Shown one piece after another: positions 38,246 to 49,943 of a stretch of 64,000 bases of DNA. The first letter of the stretch is position 1. Every line of letters begins with the position of its first letter. The notes beneath the pieces are model-generated. The model searched no databases. It was not told where the DNA came from and saw only the letters and a list, made by a program, of their open reading frames with translations. Origin of the DNA: Dillenia suffruticosa (lineage: Eukaryota; Streptophyta; Magnoliopsida; Dilleniales; Dilleniaceae); NCBI GenBank assembly GCA_033439265.1, contig JAVTVX010000027.1, forward strand, positions 13,593,001 to 13,657,000. The letters are read 5' to 3'. A program made the translations under genes and the position numbers.

Positions 38246-39504
38246 AAAAAATAATTAATAAAAATTAAGTAATTTAAAAATTAATAAAAAATTATAACTA
38301 CAAGAAAGATTAAAACTGTAATTTTGAGATATTTTTTGTGTTTTTTTTTAATTTAGGGTTATTAATATCTATTTCAAAATTTGTAATCATTTTTTCATTT
38401 TTTGAATCAAATTAAACTTTATTTTTATACAATTAAGGTTATTTAATTACTTCTTTATAATTTGTTTAAAAACTTTAAATAACATATTAAAATAATGGAG
38501 AGAGTAATTCATAAACCGTATGTTATTTGATAAATAATAAAAAGTTATCATTTTGTTTGAAAATAATTATGAACTGTAGTAAGAATTTTAAATAATATTT
38601 AATCAAAAGAAAAGGAAATATAATTTTTCTTTTACTAAAATTAGGTATAAAATATTTGTAAATTTTGAAACAGATAAAACTAATTTGAATTGAATTGAGA
38701 TTAAAATGAGATTTTTTTAACTAAAGGAGATATTAAAATGAGTTTTGTAAATTTTTTATTACAAAATTTTATTGTTTAATCGCTAAAATTTGTATTTTTC
38801 TTTAAAAACATTTTTTAATTAAAAATAAAGAAAAATAAAAATTAACTGCGGATTATCAAAACAACTTGGGTTTCATCAAAGAATTTTATTTTTGAATTTT
38901 CTTCGTTCAGTTCAGGAATGAGCATCTCGCTTTACGCGTAAGGTTGGCGTTGACTTTGACTAAAATTCTTGTTTTCAAAGGACTGTTTGAATTCCCCGAA
39001 GCCTTAAACACACACCAATCCATAACTGGCCAAACAAGGAATACAACTCAGAAGACAATGAAGCAATCATTCAAATCCTCTCAGGCTCAGCAGCCAATAT
39101 TGTTATCTAATTTCTATTCAATCTTTTAAACTTTGTTTTTCACCTTGATTTATCTCAGGCCCCCACAAAACAACAGAGGATCGTCAAAAACAAAGAAGAC
39201 CTATAACCTATTTTGAGTGGTTTCTTAACTGATTCAGTGACCACAACTAGGTAGGAAATTTGAGGTACCCACTTGTTAATTCTTAATTTTTTTTTTCATA
39301 AACATATCATATTTTCAGATGTTTAAGTATAATCTGTCAATTATATTTTATGCGTTTGCTTGAATTTGAGTTTTTTGTTGCTTACATGGAAATTGAGAAA
39401 TGGGTTTTCATGTTTTTTTTAGGGCTCTTATTCGAATTTTATGTTACACGATGTTTAGGGTGAAATCAAGGATTGGATGTTGAGGGCTTTGTGTTCAGAC
39501 TCTT
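38246..39504. other. AT-rich upstream region of the PP2C gene
   Basis: Very AT-rich to about 38880, then more mixed composition from 38900. That change is where the promoter and 5' leader of the PP2C gene should lie. No unambiguous TATA box. A non-coding first exon upstream of 39505 is possible but cannot be placed. Confidence 0.4.
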
Positions 39505-42500
39505 ATGGATAAAATTTGTTGCTTTAGACCTTCAAATTCTCATGTGAGTGATTGCCTCTTTATTTTTCTGTGCTAAATTTTGTGGTTGATTTACATATGT
39601 ATTGCTTTTTTGTAGTTATATATCGTGGTTCAGTAGTTAAAACAAGGTGAAATAGGCAAAACCTCATTATACCTCGGGATATCTTCATATGAACCTGTAT
39701 TGATAGGTGTTAAACAGTAGACTTATTTTCTTTTGACGTAATTAAATTTACTAATCAACTGGGCTTTCTCGGAAAATTTATTTCTAATTTAGTCTGCCTT
39801 CCTGGTTGGATATCGGAAAGGGGTACATGTTTTTGATTTAAGTATCTCCGAGCATACGAAGGTTTATGTGTTTCCATTTGATGTTCGTAATACCTGATCA
39901 ATGATCATATGTTTGCCCGTGTGAATTTTTTCTGGTTTATTTCAATTTATGACAATTCTGATTATTCTTCAGTTGCTCACTGTTTCTGAAATGTGGGTTG
40001 TTCTAGAACTTTTGACAGTAATGTTTTGGTATGTTTTGTATTTATGTTGTGGTGAGTAATCAGAAGGCCCCAAGAACTTTTGTCTATGCATACAGTAACT
40101 TATCAGAAATCTCTGTTCTTGAACCTTCAGAAGAGTGAGGCTTTCTGATAGGTAGAATATTAGGTTAAACTGAAATTGGCATAGGATTGTTGCTTTTAGC
40201 TTTGTATCTTTCTTGTAAGGGTTCTCTTCTGCTGCACTCCGGACCAACAGATTCAAAGTACGAAACTAAAAGTGATCATTTTTCTCTCTTGCAAACTTGA
40301 GTTCCATAAATTGTACTGTAAGATTTATTTTTCATTTGATTGCTATCTTTAGTGCCTATATAAAAAAGCTTAGTTATCTAAGATCATGCTTTCTTTAAAT
40401 TTAGACTACAAGGCCACGCCCTTCTTGTAGCTCTGGTAATGGTAGAAACTTAAAGGGTCATATAAAGTACGGGTTCAGTCTTGTAAAAGGGAGAGCAAAT
40501 CATCCCATGGAGGATTATCATGTTGCCAAGTTTCTCCACACCAAAGGACATGAGCTTGGACTGTTTGCTATATATGATGGCCACATGGGAGATAGTGTAG
40601 CGGCTTATCTGCAGAAACACTTGTTTTCCAATATATTGAATGAGGTGCGTCATTGACATGTGATTATGCTTGCAAACTTTTATCAGAGTATTTACTTGGT
40701 GAGTACATTCTCACACAATGCTGTGAAACTATTTTAGGATGAGTTTTGGACTGATCCTAACAGTTCAATTTCACGAGCCTATGAGACAACTGACAAGGCT
40801 ATTCTTGCACATAGTAGCAATTTAGGATATGGGGGTTCTACTGCAGTAACTGTGATTCTTGTGAATGGTCAAAAGTTATGTGTTGCAAATGTCGGCGATT
40901 CACGGGCAGTTCTTTCAAGGGACGGCAAAGCATTACAGATGACTACAGATCATGATCCTTATACAGAGAGGTGTAGCATTGAAAATAAAGGTGGCTTTGT
41001 TACTAATTTACCAGGTACCCCACCGCTACTAAGTTTTTATTGAGAGCTCTTACAAAATTTTCTTGGCAAATGATGTTATTTTCAATTGACCTTGGAGCGC
41101 AGAAGTAGGTTGCATCATCCACCTAAAATTCAAATGTTTTTTTAGCGGAAAACTTAATATTTAAATGTGGAACTTGGGATCCAATTTTAATAATTATGGG
41201 AAATCTCTGTATTTTATATTTTTTGGTCCATATTGTTTATTTCACTTATTATCTCTGGTTCTTTTTGAAAGTTTTCATTTTTTTTTAGCAGAATGACTGC
41301 TTCACTGGACGGTAATTTAACATTAGATCACCGTTGTAGTTGTTAAAATGTTGGAGGACAAATTTTTACAAATGGTAATGAAGAAGAGGATTTATGATTT
41401 AAATCTTGAAAATATTTAAGTATATTCTGTTAAACAAGAAAGCAATGCCGATTTTGATTAATATGAAAGGACACCAGGAGTTTAATGCACATTCACACAG
41501 TTGGAAGAAAACATGGTTTCCATGCAGATAACACTTTTGTAAGAAGAATTAGGTACAGCTATATCACCCAATACTACAGCTTCCGAAATTTGCTGATAGC
41601 TGGACTTTGATGTTAGGAAGTTCAAAATTTTCCGAGACTTTATTTCAAAGAAAGAGACAATGAGCTTGACACATGAGGTTCTTGGTTCAAAAAACCTTAT
41701 TAGAATACTTGCAGTTAGGAATACTTGTATTCATGTTTGCGTTGGTGTGAGAGGGTGTCCATGTATGCGCATGCGTAATAGGACTGAAATTTTACAACCC
41801 AAATAGTTTTTCCAGTAATTCCTACCAGTAAATGGCCATTACATAGACTCAAAAAAATTATTGGGAATGAAAGACTTATCGGCATACATGCCTTTGGATA
41901 CCCCAGTGATGGTTAGGAATTTCTTATTCATGATAAAAGTGATATCTTCTTTATGATGGGAACCTCGTTTTCCATCAGAAGTGCTATGTGACCTTGATGT
42001 GCTGGGATCCCCCGCTGCTTGAGTTAGGTGCTTGCCTTAGTGAAAAATGGCACTTATTTAGGAATTACATTATCTTGCGAAAATATAATAACATTTAAAT
42101 AGTTGATACACCAAGAATTCCATTGTAAACAATTATGGCTATATATGTGGTAAGATTAGCACATAGGCATTAGAATCAACAAGAGTTTATAAACTTTTTT
42201 CCTAATAATATACTATTCTTGTCTTTGAGTTTCAAAAAAATATGAAATCATGTACTCTAGTCTACTTAAAGAGTAAGCATGGAACTGAAAGAAGGGGAAG
42301 CATAACAGAGAGGATGTCTTTTACTCAAGTGCCTCTTTGAAGTTGCCTTACTTTGGCCTCTTGAGGCACTGGGCTAGAAATTCAGAGTGCCTCAGCAAGC
42401 GCTTGGATTGTCTTTGAACACTTGTTTGCATCTGAGTCTTCCAAAGAGGATGTCTTTACTCGACTCCATTATGGTCTCACTTCACTTCCTCCTCCGTCAT

Positions 42501-45500
42501 GGATGCTAGACTTTCTTGAGTTTGGAGTGCTTTTCTAAACTTTGTCTAGAACTTGTTGCATTTTGACAAGAAATAATGCATACTTTCTTCAGGTTTCTGG
42601 TTGGTAGATATATACTAACATGCTTTTGCAATCCCTTGGCAGGTAAAGATATTATGTATTTTTATAGGTGTTTTGCTTGACTGTTAAATAAAAGCGGTCA
42701 GAACTGAGCCAAATAAAAAAAATAAAAAATAGAAGTGGCCAGAAATATTTTGGAAATGAATCAGGTGTCTGGGATTTAAAATGAAATGGTCATTATAGCT
42801 TAAGAAATTCCTGGCTACTGTATAACAAGAATTACACATTTGAATTATTTCCTTGTTACAAAGGACAATTCAAAGTGTGGTAAGCCTTAGCTTAGAGTAC
42901 GTAACGTTTTGCGTTGTACATTATTTAAAACTTAATAATACACCTTGGTGCAGGAGCATACAAGGTTATCTATAAGATGGCAAACAAATAAATTTCTAAC
43001 TTGAAAATCCACCAAAGTAAAGAGAACCTCTAATAGATATCCTTAACTATCATACCATACCTATAGTCTCTTATGTTTATAATGCAGTTAGGATGCAATA
43101 ATCAAACTCTTAATAGAAGATTTCATGAAAAGTTGGTCAATCTAGCTTCGGTAGTAGGTTGATTGACCTGCCTAATAGGTTTATTTCCTTTCAAATCAAT
43201 TGGTGAAATTGGAAATGTTCTATCCAACATCACAAATAGGTTGACCTAACTATTCAATGGGCAAATGCAGTAGAAATACACCTGTGCATTTTTAATGGAC
43301 TTCAAAAGTAGGTTATACGAGACCTCATTTATTTTTTCCTACAACATTGTTTCCAAAACTTGTGAGTTGATTTTTTTTTTTTTTTTTTTTAAATAGCTCC
43401 ATATATTTGCTTGTTAGTGATGCCAACAAACCTAAGGTTAATTAGCAAGGAATCTTAATTCTTAAAAAGAATAAAAAATTAACAAATTATTGGATTTAAA
43501 TTGTAAATTTTAAAATGCCATATTTTGAAAAATATGAAAATATTGAGGAATTTGTGGCACATAGGAGGCAGGAAGGGTGGATTAAATTGAGAAGTTTTCT
43601 ACTATAAGACTAACCAGATGTATGATATGAAGTGTTGGATAATTAAAGAGTGACATACACGAGAGGAAATGCTTCCAGAGATTTGAGAATACCATTATTT
43701 CCGCAATTTATTTAGTTGGGAAGGGACAAATAGGCTTTGGCATGCTCTGTAGTCTCCATGTGAGGGCCATATCTTTGGAATGTGAGCTTTATTACAAAGG
43801 CAAATGATTGGGTTTTTAAGGATTTTTTTCAACTTTGTTGAAGTTTTGTGAAGTTGGATATGCAAAGGATGCTAATATGTCATAGAGAGGTATCAATCCG
43901 GAACTTTTGGGTTTTCTATCAAAAAAAGAATAAAAAAAAAAAAGAAGAAGAACTTCTAGGTAAAGAGGAATTGCAGTATGCTCAGATGACACAATAGAGA
44001 AAGGTATCTTTTTCCATGGAAGTTTGTTCGGAAGTGTTTCACTTTCCAAGTATAATCTCTTTTTATGTGGTGGGCCGCTTGGTGAAGGATATGAACTCAA
44101 AATAACCTTCAATAAGTGGTGGTATTGTTTTGGTTATTAGATGGGCCTTTTGGTTATTATTTGCTTCTGTGATTGCTACAGTTGGAAAAGAGAAATAGAA
44201 ATAGAAATTATGTATTCAAGAAATACATGCATACTTTTTGCAATTTAACTTGTTGAGATTGATTCTTTGCAACCTTTTTGTTGTTCAACCTTGCCATATG
44301 GGCAATTTTTAGCTTCCAGTTCCAAGCCCATAACCATAAAACCATATCTTAGAGACCGGGTGAAACAGCATGGTCTGTTACCGGAGGCAATCCATCTTTG
44401 CCAAGTATGTAGCCTAGCAAAATTGCACAAAACCATATATGGCTACACCTTTGAAAATCTTTGTGAAGGAAGAAGTTCTGCCAGCTCCATGCCCTCAATT
44501 GATGCATCAAGTTCACCTTAAGGAGTGTATTTTACAATGTGATATAATGAATGCTATTGACAGTTACAAAATTATTGTACTTAAAATTTTTGCCATTACT
44601 GTATTAGGAGATGTCCCCAGAGTGAATGGCCAGTTGGCAGTTTCTCGAGCCTTTGGAGATAAGAACCTAAAATCATACTTGCGATCTGATCCAGATATCC
44701 AAAATATTGATATTGGTCCAACCAATGATATTCTCATTCTTGCAAGTGATGGTCTTTGGAAGGTAACTCGCTTTTTAATTAAATGCCATACTATTATGGC
44801 ATGCAGTAGGCAATGTTAATAAAGTTTGACACATGCAGACTCCACCTTTTTATTTCTCTGAAAGAAGATATATTTTGCGAGCATAATATTGTGATATGCA
44901 ACTTGAAATATTATTGTGATTGGTATTATATTGAATATAATATGACATATCATAATTACTTCTCACATGTTTCTAGCCAAATTTATTTAGTCGCACAATG
45001 GTATTTATGGCCCAAATTTATTTAGTTCTTTCATGTCAATCTTCCCATCTTACTGGATAAATATTCTATTTTCTTCTGAATGTCAAACAAATATTCTCGA
45101 AATTTGTTTTCCCGTTTTAGAAAATTCTGGTGCAAGCTCCAATCAAATCTTTTGTGATTGGTCACATACTAACTTTGAACTTTTAAATCATTCGAATATG
45201 GTTATGATAGGTCCCTCGGGATGTAGCATTGGTGTTCACAGTACCAAATGTATTTGTCTCCCTGATGCCTTTGCCATTGTTTTTATGACCTCCCTCTAAA
45301 GTTTGTGAAAGTACACATATATCATATAGATAGAGCCATATACTGAGGGACTATAACTGCCTGATGGAGACATCAGGAAACAAATTGGGAAGCTTGACAG
45401 ATGAAAATATCTGTAGTACTTGATGTTTTTCTTGGCTGTAGAAAAGAAAAAAGCAATGACCTGTGATATTTAGGGATTTTGTGCTATAATAATTAAATAG

Positions 45501-46603
45501 TTCTGGATGCTTTGTGGGTAAAATTTAGAGATTTGTTTTTTGGGAGGTGGGGGGTGTTCCTAATGGTATTGCTGATGGGGTACATTTTAACCAATCATAA
45601 TGTAAAACCCCTTTGTACCCGTCATAATGTAAAACCACTTTGTAGGTAGTGGTCTCTTTTCTCTATGCACTATCACTTCTAATTGGTAAGATGTGGTGCA
45701 TGGAACACTTATAGGACACAAGTTTTCACTATGATTTGTTGTTTTTCAACTAGGCAAATTTGTTACTGCAGACAGTTGTAGACAACATACTGATTTGCAT
45801 GATCCAACTACTAATTTTTCCTTGGAGAAGCAGTCCTTTTTTTTCCTCTCCCTCCCCCCAACCCCTTGTGGGCCCCCTGTTTGCCCTTTTTGAGGAAAGG
45901 AGGATGGCTGAGCTGAACCTTGGCATACCACGCCAAACCTAAGGTGATTGTTGGACTTGCACGCAGTTGATGAAAGTCATTATATATTGGGTATATCCAA
46001 TCATCTAAACTTTTAAGGAATTTGCATCTTTTTGTCTAAATTTCAGATTTTTTTGTAGCCAGACCCTTGCATCCAGGTTAGAATATAGGATTAGTGATTG
46101 TCTTTACAGTCATGGGCCTATAGTCAGAATGGAACACTTGCCCTCAGTTGTGCATGTCTTTAGTTCCAATGAGACCTTTTATGACAATGAAAATTATCCT
46201 TCTTACTTTTTCTTATTGGCAATGAGACAATGCAAGAGCCTAGCATTAAATGTAGACTTCCTCAAGGCTTATCGAGTTGAGATGAGTTCAAGCAAAATCA
46301 TGTAATGTAGTTGTTTGTCGTCTCATCATATTTCTTGCATAGTGGCACTAGCCTTCAATTCACGAAGACAAACATAGCATAGAAAGATGATAAATGAAAC
46401 TAGTAGCATTTCTCCCTTCGATCTAAGCATCAAATTTCTTGCATTCCATGGGGAAAATACAGGTGATGAATAATCAGGAGGCAGTTGATTTTGCAAGAAA
46501 GATCAAGGACCCACAAAAGGCGGCCAGGCATCTAACTGCTGAGGCACTGAATAGAGGAAGCAACGATGATATCTCTTGTGTTGTTGTGAGGCTTAAAGGA
46601 TAA
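39505..46603 (+). CDS. Protein phosphatase 2C, PAPP2C-like (283 aa, five exons)
   Basis: Mg/Mn-dependent Ser/Thr phosphatase. Exons are 39505-39543, 40405-40644, 40738-41014, 44608-44762 and 46463-46603. The total is 852 nt with consistent phases and GT-AG junctions, and the stop is TAA. Exon 1 encodes only MDKICCFRPSNSH, the short Cys-containing start usual in this subfamily. Conserved blocks in order: KYGFSLVKGRANHPMEDYHV (metal-binding Glu-Asp), LFAIYDGHMGD (DGHxG), GYGGSTAV, CVANVGDSRAVLSRDG, GGFVTNLPGDVPRVNGQLAV, SRAFGD, ILASDGLWKV and SNDDISCVVVRLKG. All metal-coordinating Asp residues are present. The layout matches the single-domain Arabidopsis At1g22280 (PAPP2C), At1g34750 and At4g28400 group, which has no long N-terminal extension and is not the ABA-coreceptor clade. 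Substrate is unknown. The first exon was chosen by family resemblance and phase; the exon 2 acceptor TTTAG is good. Introns 3 (3.6 kb) and 4 (1.7 kb) are unusually long. Confidence 0.94.
41015..44607 (+). other. Intron 3 of the PP2C gene (3.6 kb)
   Basis: Starts GTACCCC and ends GTATTAG. AT-rich, with a poly-T tract near 43371-43390 and a poly-A-rich stretch near 43922-43943. No conserved coding segment was recognised within it. The frames at 43816-44521 are chance frames in intron sequence. Its size suggests inserted repeats, but I could not define any element edges. Confidence 0.8.
44763..46462 (+). other. Intron 4 of the PP2C gene (1.7 kb)
   Basis: Starts GTAACTCG and ends AAATACAG. Contains a local direct repeat around 45590-45645 (ATCATAATGTAAAACC, GTCATAATGTAAAACC). 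No gene. Confidence 0.8.
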
Positions 46604-49600
46604 TACAGATGATCAACCAAAATCAAGATGAAAATTTCTGCTTACTGTAACAGAAAGCGATGTTCAAGAGGATTGCTAAAGGGAATTCTGATCGTCTTCA
46701 GCAGAAATACCCAAGTGAATGCCAGAAACAGGTCACGGTTAGTGCATTCTTTTGCTCTGTATATTTGTTTTCTTCTCTTTTTCTTTGCTTTAATATGCAG
46801 ATGTGGTTATCAATCAAATTCACATCTACTATAATGATCGCTTTATGCTATCGATTTTTGGCATCCGCACTTGGGATGCTAACAATATGTGATTTAATGA
46901 TAGGCATGAGCATATAAATATATAGTATGTATAGCTTTTGTCCTAAAATGGGAACAAGTTCCTGCATTGGTAGATTGGCTAAATAAGCACATAGGTTGCA
47001 TCTTTCTTTTATTTTTCCTGAAAAATTATAAATATGTGGTTGATATTTGTATTGATGAACACAAAAAGATGATTGGTGGAAGATGCATTGAAGAAACAAT
47101 ATGCATATTTAAGGTTTTCTATTTTTAATATTTGACCATGGGTATTCAAAAATTTGACTACTCTAGTTCGAGCAGATATAGAGGCCAATTTAAGAGTTAG
47201 CTCTATTTGCACTATTTTTCTATTCCTAAGATTTCTTGATACCTTGATTAAGGGAGTTTAGTGTCCTATCACTAGACCTATGGGTCTTTGGTATATATTT
47301 AAGATTTTCAATACTTTATGCTAAAAAATATATGAGGTGGAAAAAATACAACCTCAACTCTGAATGACTCGAAGTTGAGTGCTTCGAAAAAATTTTTGCT
47401 CCAATTAGTGTGAGAGACAAAAAAAATAAAGATGACATAAAATTTTTAAGTTTTATTAAATTTTTTTTGTATATTTCTCAGTAATTATTATATATTAATA
47501 AGTGATTTGATTATTATATCATTAATTTCTATTAAAATAATTAATATACAATCATAATAATTGTTATACTTACCATTTTGATATAATCTTTTGATATGTT
47601 CAGAATATCATATAACATTATTAGGCAATATATGTAATGATAAGATTAAGCAATTAATTAACTAAAATTACCCCCTTCATTGCCTCTTTCATCCTTTTAA
47701 ATTAGTAAAAAAAATAAAAAAGCTAAAAATGATTTTATTATAGTTAATCAACTAAATTAAGACACTAAATGTGAATTACGCTATTATCATATATTAATTC
47801 CTTGCAAAGAAAAAGGCAATAAAAAATAATAATAAAATTCGATTTTGACCTGAAACCCTAAAATCAAACACTTTGGATTCGGAATGCAATCTGCATCCGA
47901 ATTGACCCGATTGCCACCTTTACAAAAGAACCATGAGAATACATACCATTCCACGGACTTCCATCTTCTTCCTCAAAAAACATTTCATTTCTTTTCCTCT
48001 GTCTTCTTAGTTTTGTTTATGCCAGAGCTTGTTAATCATTTTTGAATTTTTATTCATTTTCTATTCAAATTCATCGATTCCCATTCTAGGTTTTGTTGGG
48101 TATTATCTCTGGAACACGTAGGGTGCTTTATTCAAATTCATCGATTCCCATTTTTGGTTTTGTTGGGTTTTGTCTCCGGTCGCTCCCACAACGGCGGAGT
48201 AAGCCAGCGGCTTCCTCATCAGGAAGATTTGCCGAAGGAACAGCGGAGAATCTCCAAAGAGATTTCTCAGTGGTCTCCGCCAAAGAGTTTTGGCTCAAGT
48301 GTCATCTTCTCCCTTTCCATATAATTGATTCTCATATAATAGATTCAAGTTCGAGTTTCAATAAGTAAAAAAAAAAAAAAAAGAAAACGGTCTCCAGTCA
48401 TATATTGAAAAATCTGTTTATTTCTTCTCCGTCTCTCGAGGATCGTAACTCTTAAGAATTTAGGGGAAAGCGGATATTTAGCGTGGGACCAACAACAGAG
48501 GCATTCCATTATAAGGGCAATGGACAAAGATCGTTCAGGCCGATGTCAGCAGCGTTGAGTCGGTTGCTTCGACGATCGTGAAGTATATAAAATATAATAT
48601 TTTTTTCATCCATGGAAAAATAAATAATTAACTCACTCTTAGTTCTTCTCTTTCATGTATTGAAAAAAAAATTGTGAGAATTTCAAAAAGTGAATTCCTT
48701 TAATTTCTTTCTTAAAATTATAAATTTGTATGAAATCAATATTTTAGAAATTGATTTCATAGTTGGTTTCAGAGAAATCGATTTCACATTTTTTTTTTAT
48801 TTTTCAAATAATTTTTGAACAGAATTTAAAGTTGAATTTTTAAAAATCAAATTCTAAAATCGATATTAGTACTATATTAGGCAAAACCGGAATTATGCAG
48901 CAAGAATTTTAGATCATCAGCATTATTATTAGGTGTTCCAATTACTGCGGGTGCATCAATTAAATCTGTGTGTGTGTAAATATATGCACATATGCAAGTT
49001 TTGTGTGTGTGTATATGCATATGTGTGCATGTAATACATGTATTGGTGGGTGCATCAATTAAAGCTGCCAATCAAAGGGTCGTTGAGGGAGATTAAGGAG
49101 AAAGGAAATGAATGGGCCCACCTTGGATGTGAGGCACGTGGTCAAGCATGCACAGTGTTATTATTATTATTTTAGGAATTCGATTTAAATACTATGAAAT
49201 TTATTTTAGGAATTAGATTTTTTAAATTCTTTTTTGTTATTTACAAGATTCAAACTTAAAATCACTTATTAAAGAGATAAAATATCTGATGATTTAATTC
49301 AAAAAAATTTGATCATATCTAGCATTACGAATAAGTCCTGGACATGCATTTGTATGGTTTTTAAAAGGGTAATTTAGTAGTATAAATTTTATTTTGGTGA
49401 TTGTATATTCAAATTTTTTTAATAAAAAAGAACCATCCATTTGCGTGGCTTTTTTGACAAAACGTTTCGACAGGACATGAGAGAGAGAGAGAGAGAGAGG
49501 CGAATAAATGTGTACTTTCTGTCGTGGGGTAAGATATGGTAATTTTATAAAGCAATTTGCATCGTTATGGTCCGAAGCCCACAAAATTACGTACTTCATT

Positions 49601-49904
49601 TAATTTAATGATCGTGAACAATAAATTTAGAAACAAAAAATGAAAAAAAAAATAAAGTTTTCCGTAATACAACACTATATTTTTTTATCATGGCTGGATT
49701 ATTATTTAACATTTAAAATGTTATTCTGATTAATTTATATTGATTATTATAGAGCTCATTTTGTAATAATAGATCTCTCAAAATCATTTTTTTTATATTC
49801 AAAGAGAATCAAACTCTTAATTTAATTAAGAATCAAAAGTATTGAACTCATCTATATCAACAAATATTGATTCCATAATACAACACTATATCAGTAGTAT
49901 TAGG
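46604..49904. other. Intergenic region, PP2C 3' flank to the truncated copia element
   Basis: AT-rich. It holds a 67-bp-spaced duplication of about 38 bp (48064-48101 and 48131-48168), a poly-A tract at 48366-48381, a GT/TATGCA-rich patch at 48968-49032 with the repeated phrase GGTGCATCAATTAAA (about 48949 and 49050), and a GA microsatellite at 49481-49499. The 91-codon frame at 48093-48368, with an Arg/Ser-rich middle, overlaps the duplication. It could be part of a first exon, but I recognise no family. Nothing else is supported. Confidence 0.5.
48064..48168. repeat. Two-copy 38-bp direct repeat, 67-bp spacing
   Basis: TTCAAATTCATCGATTCCCA followed by a GGTTTTGTTGGGT end occurs at 48064-48101 and again at 48131-48168, with two or so differences in between. 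Confidence 0.85.
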
Positions 49905-49943
49905 AGTCACGATGAGGATCTCATCCTCTATCGGAAAATGACG

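Noticed and set aside
44439..44819. 126-codon single-frame gene containing PP2C motifs
   Set aside because: The frame runs through intron 3 into exon 4; only 44608-44762 is coding once splice sites are applied.
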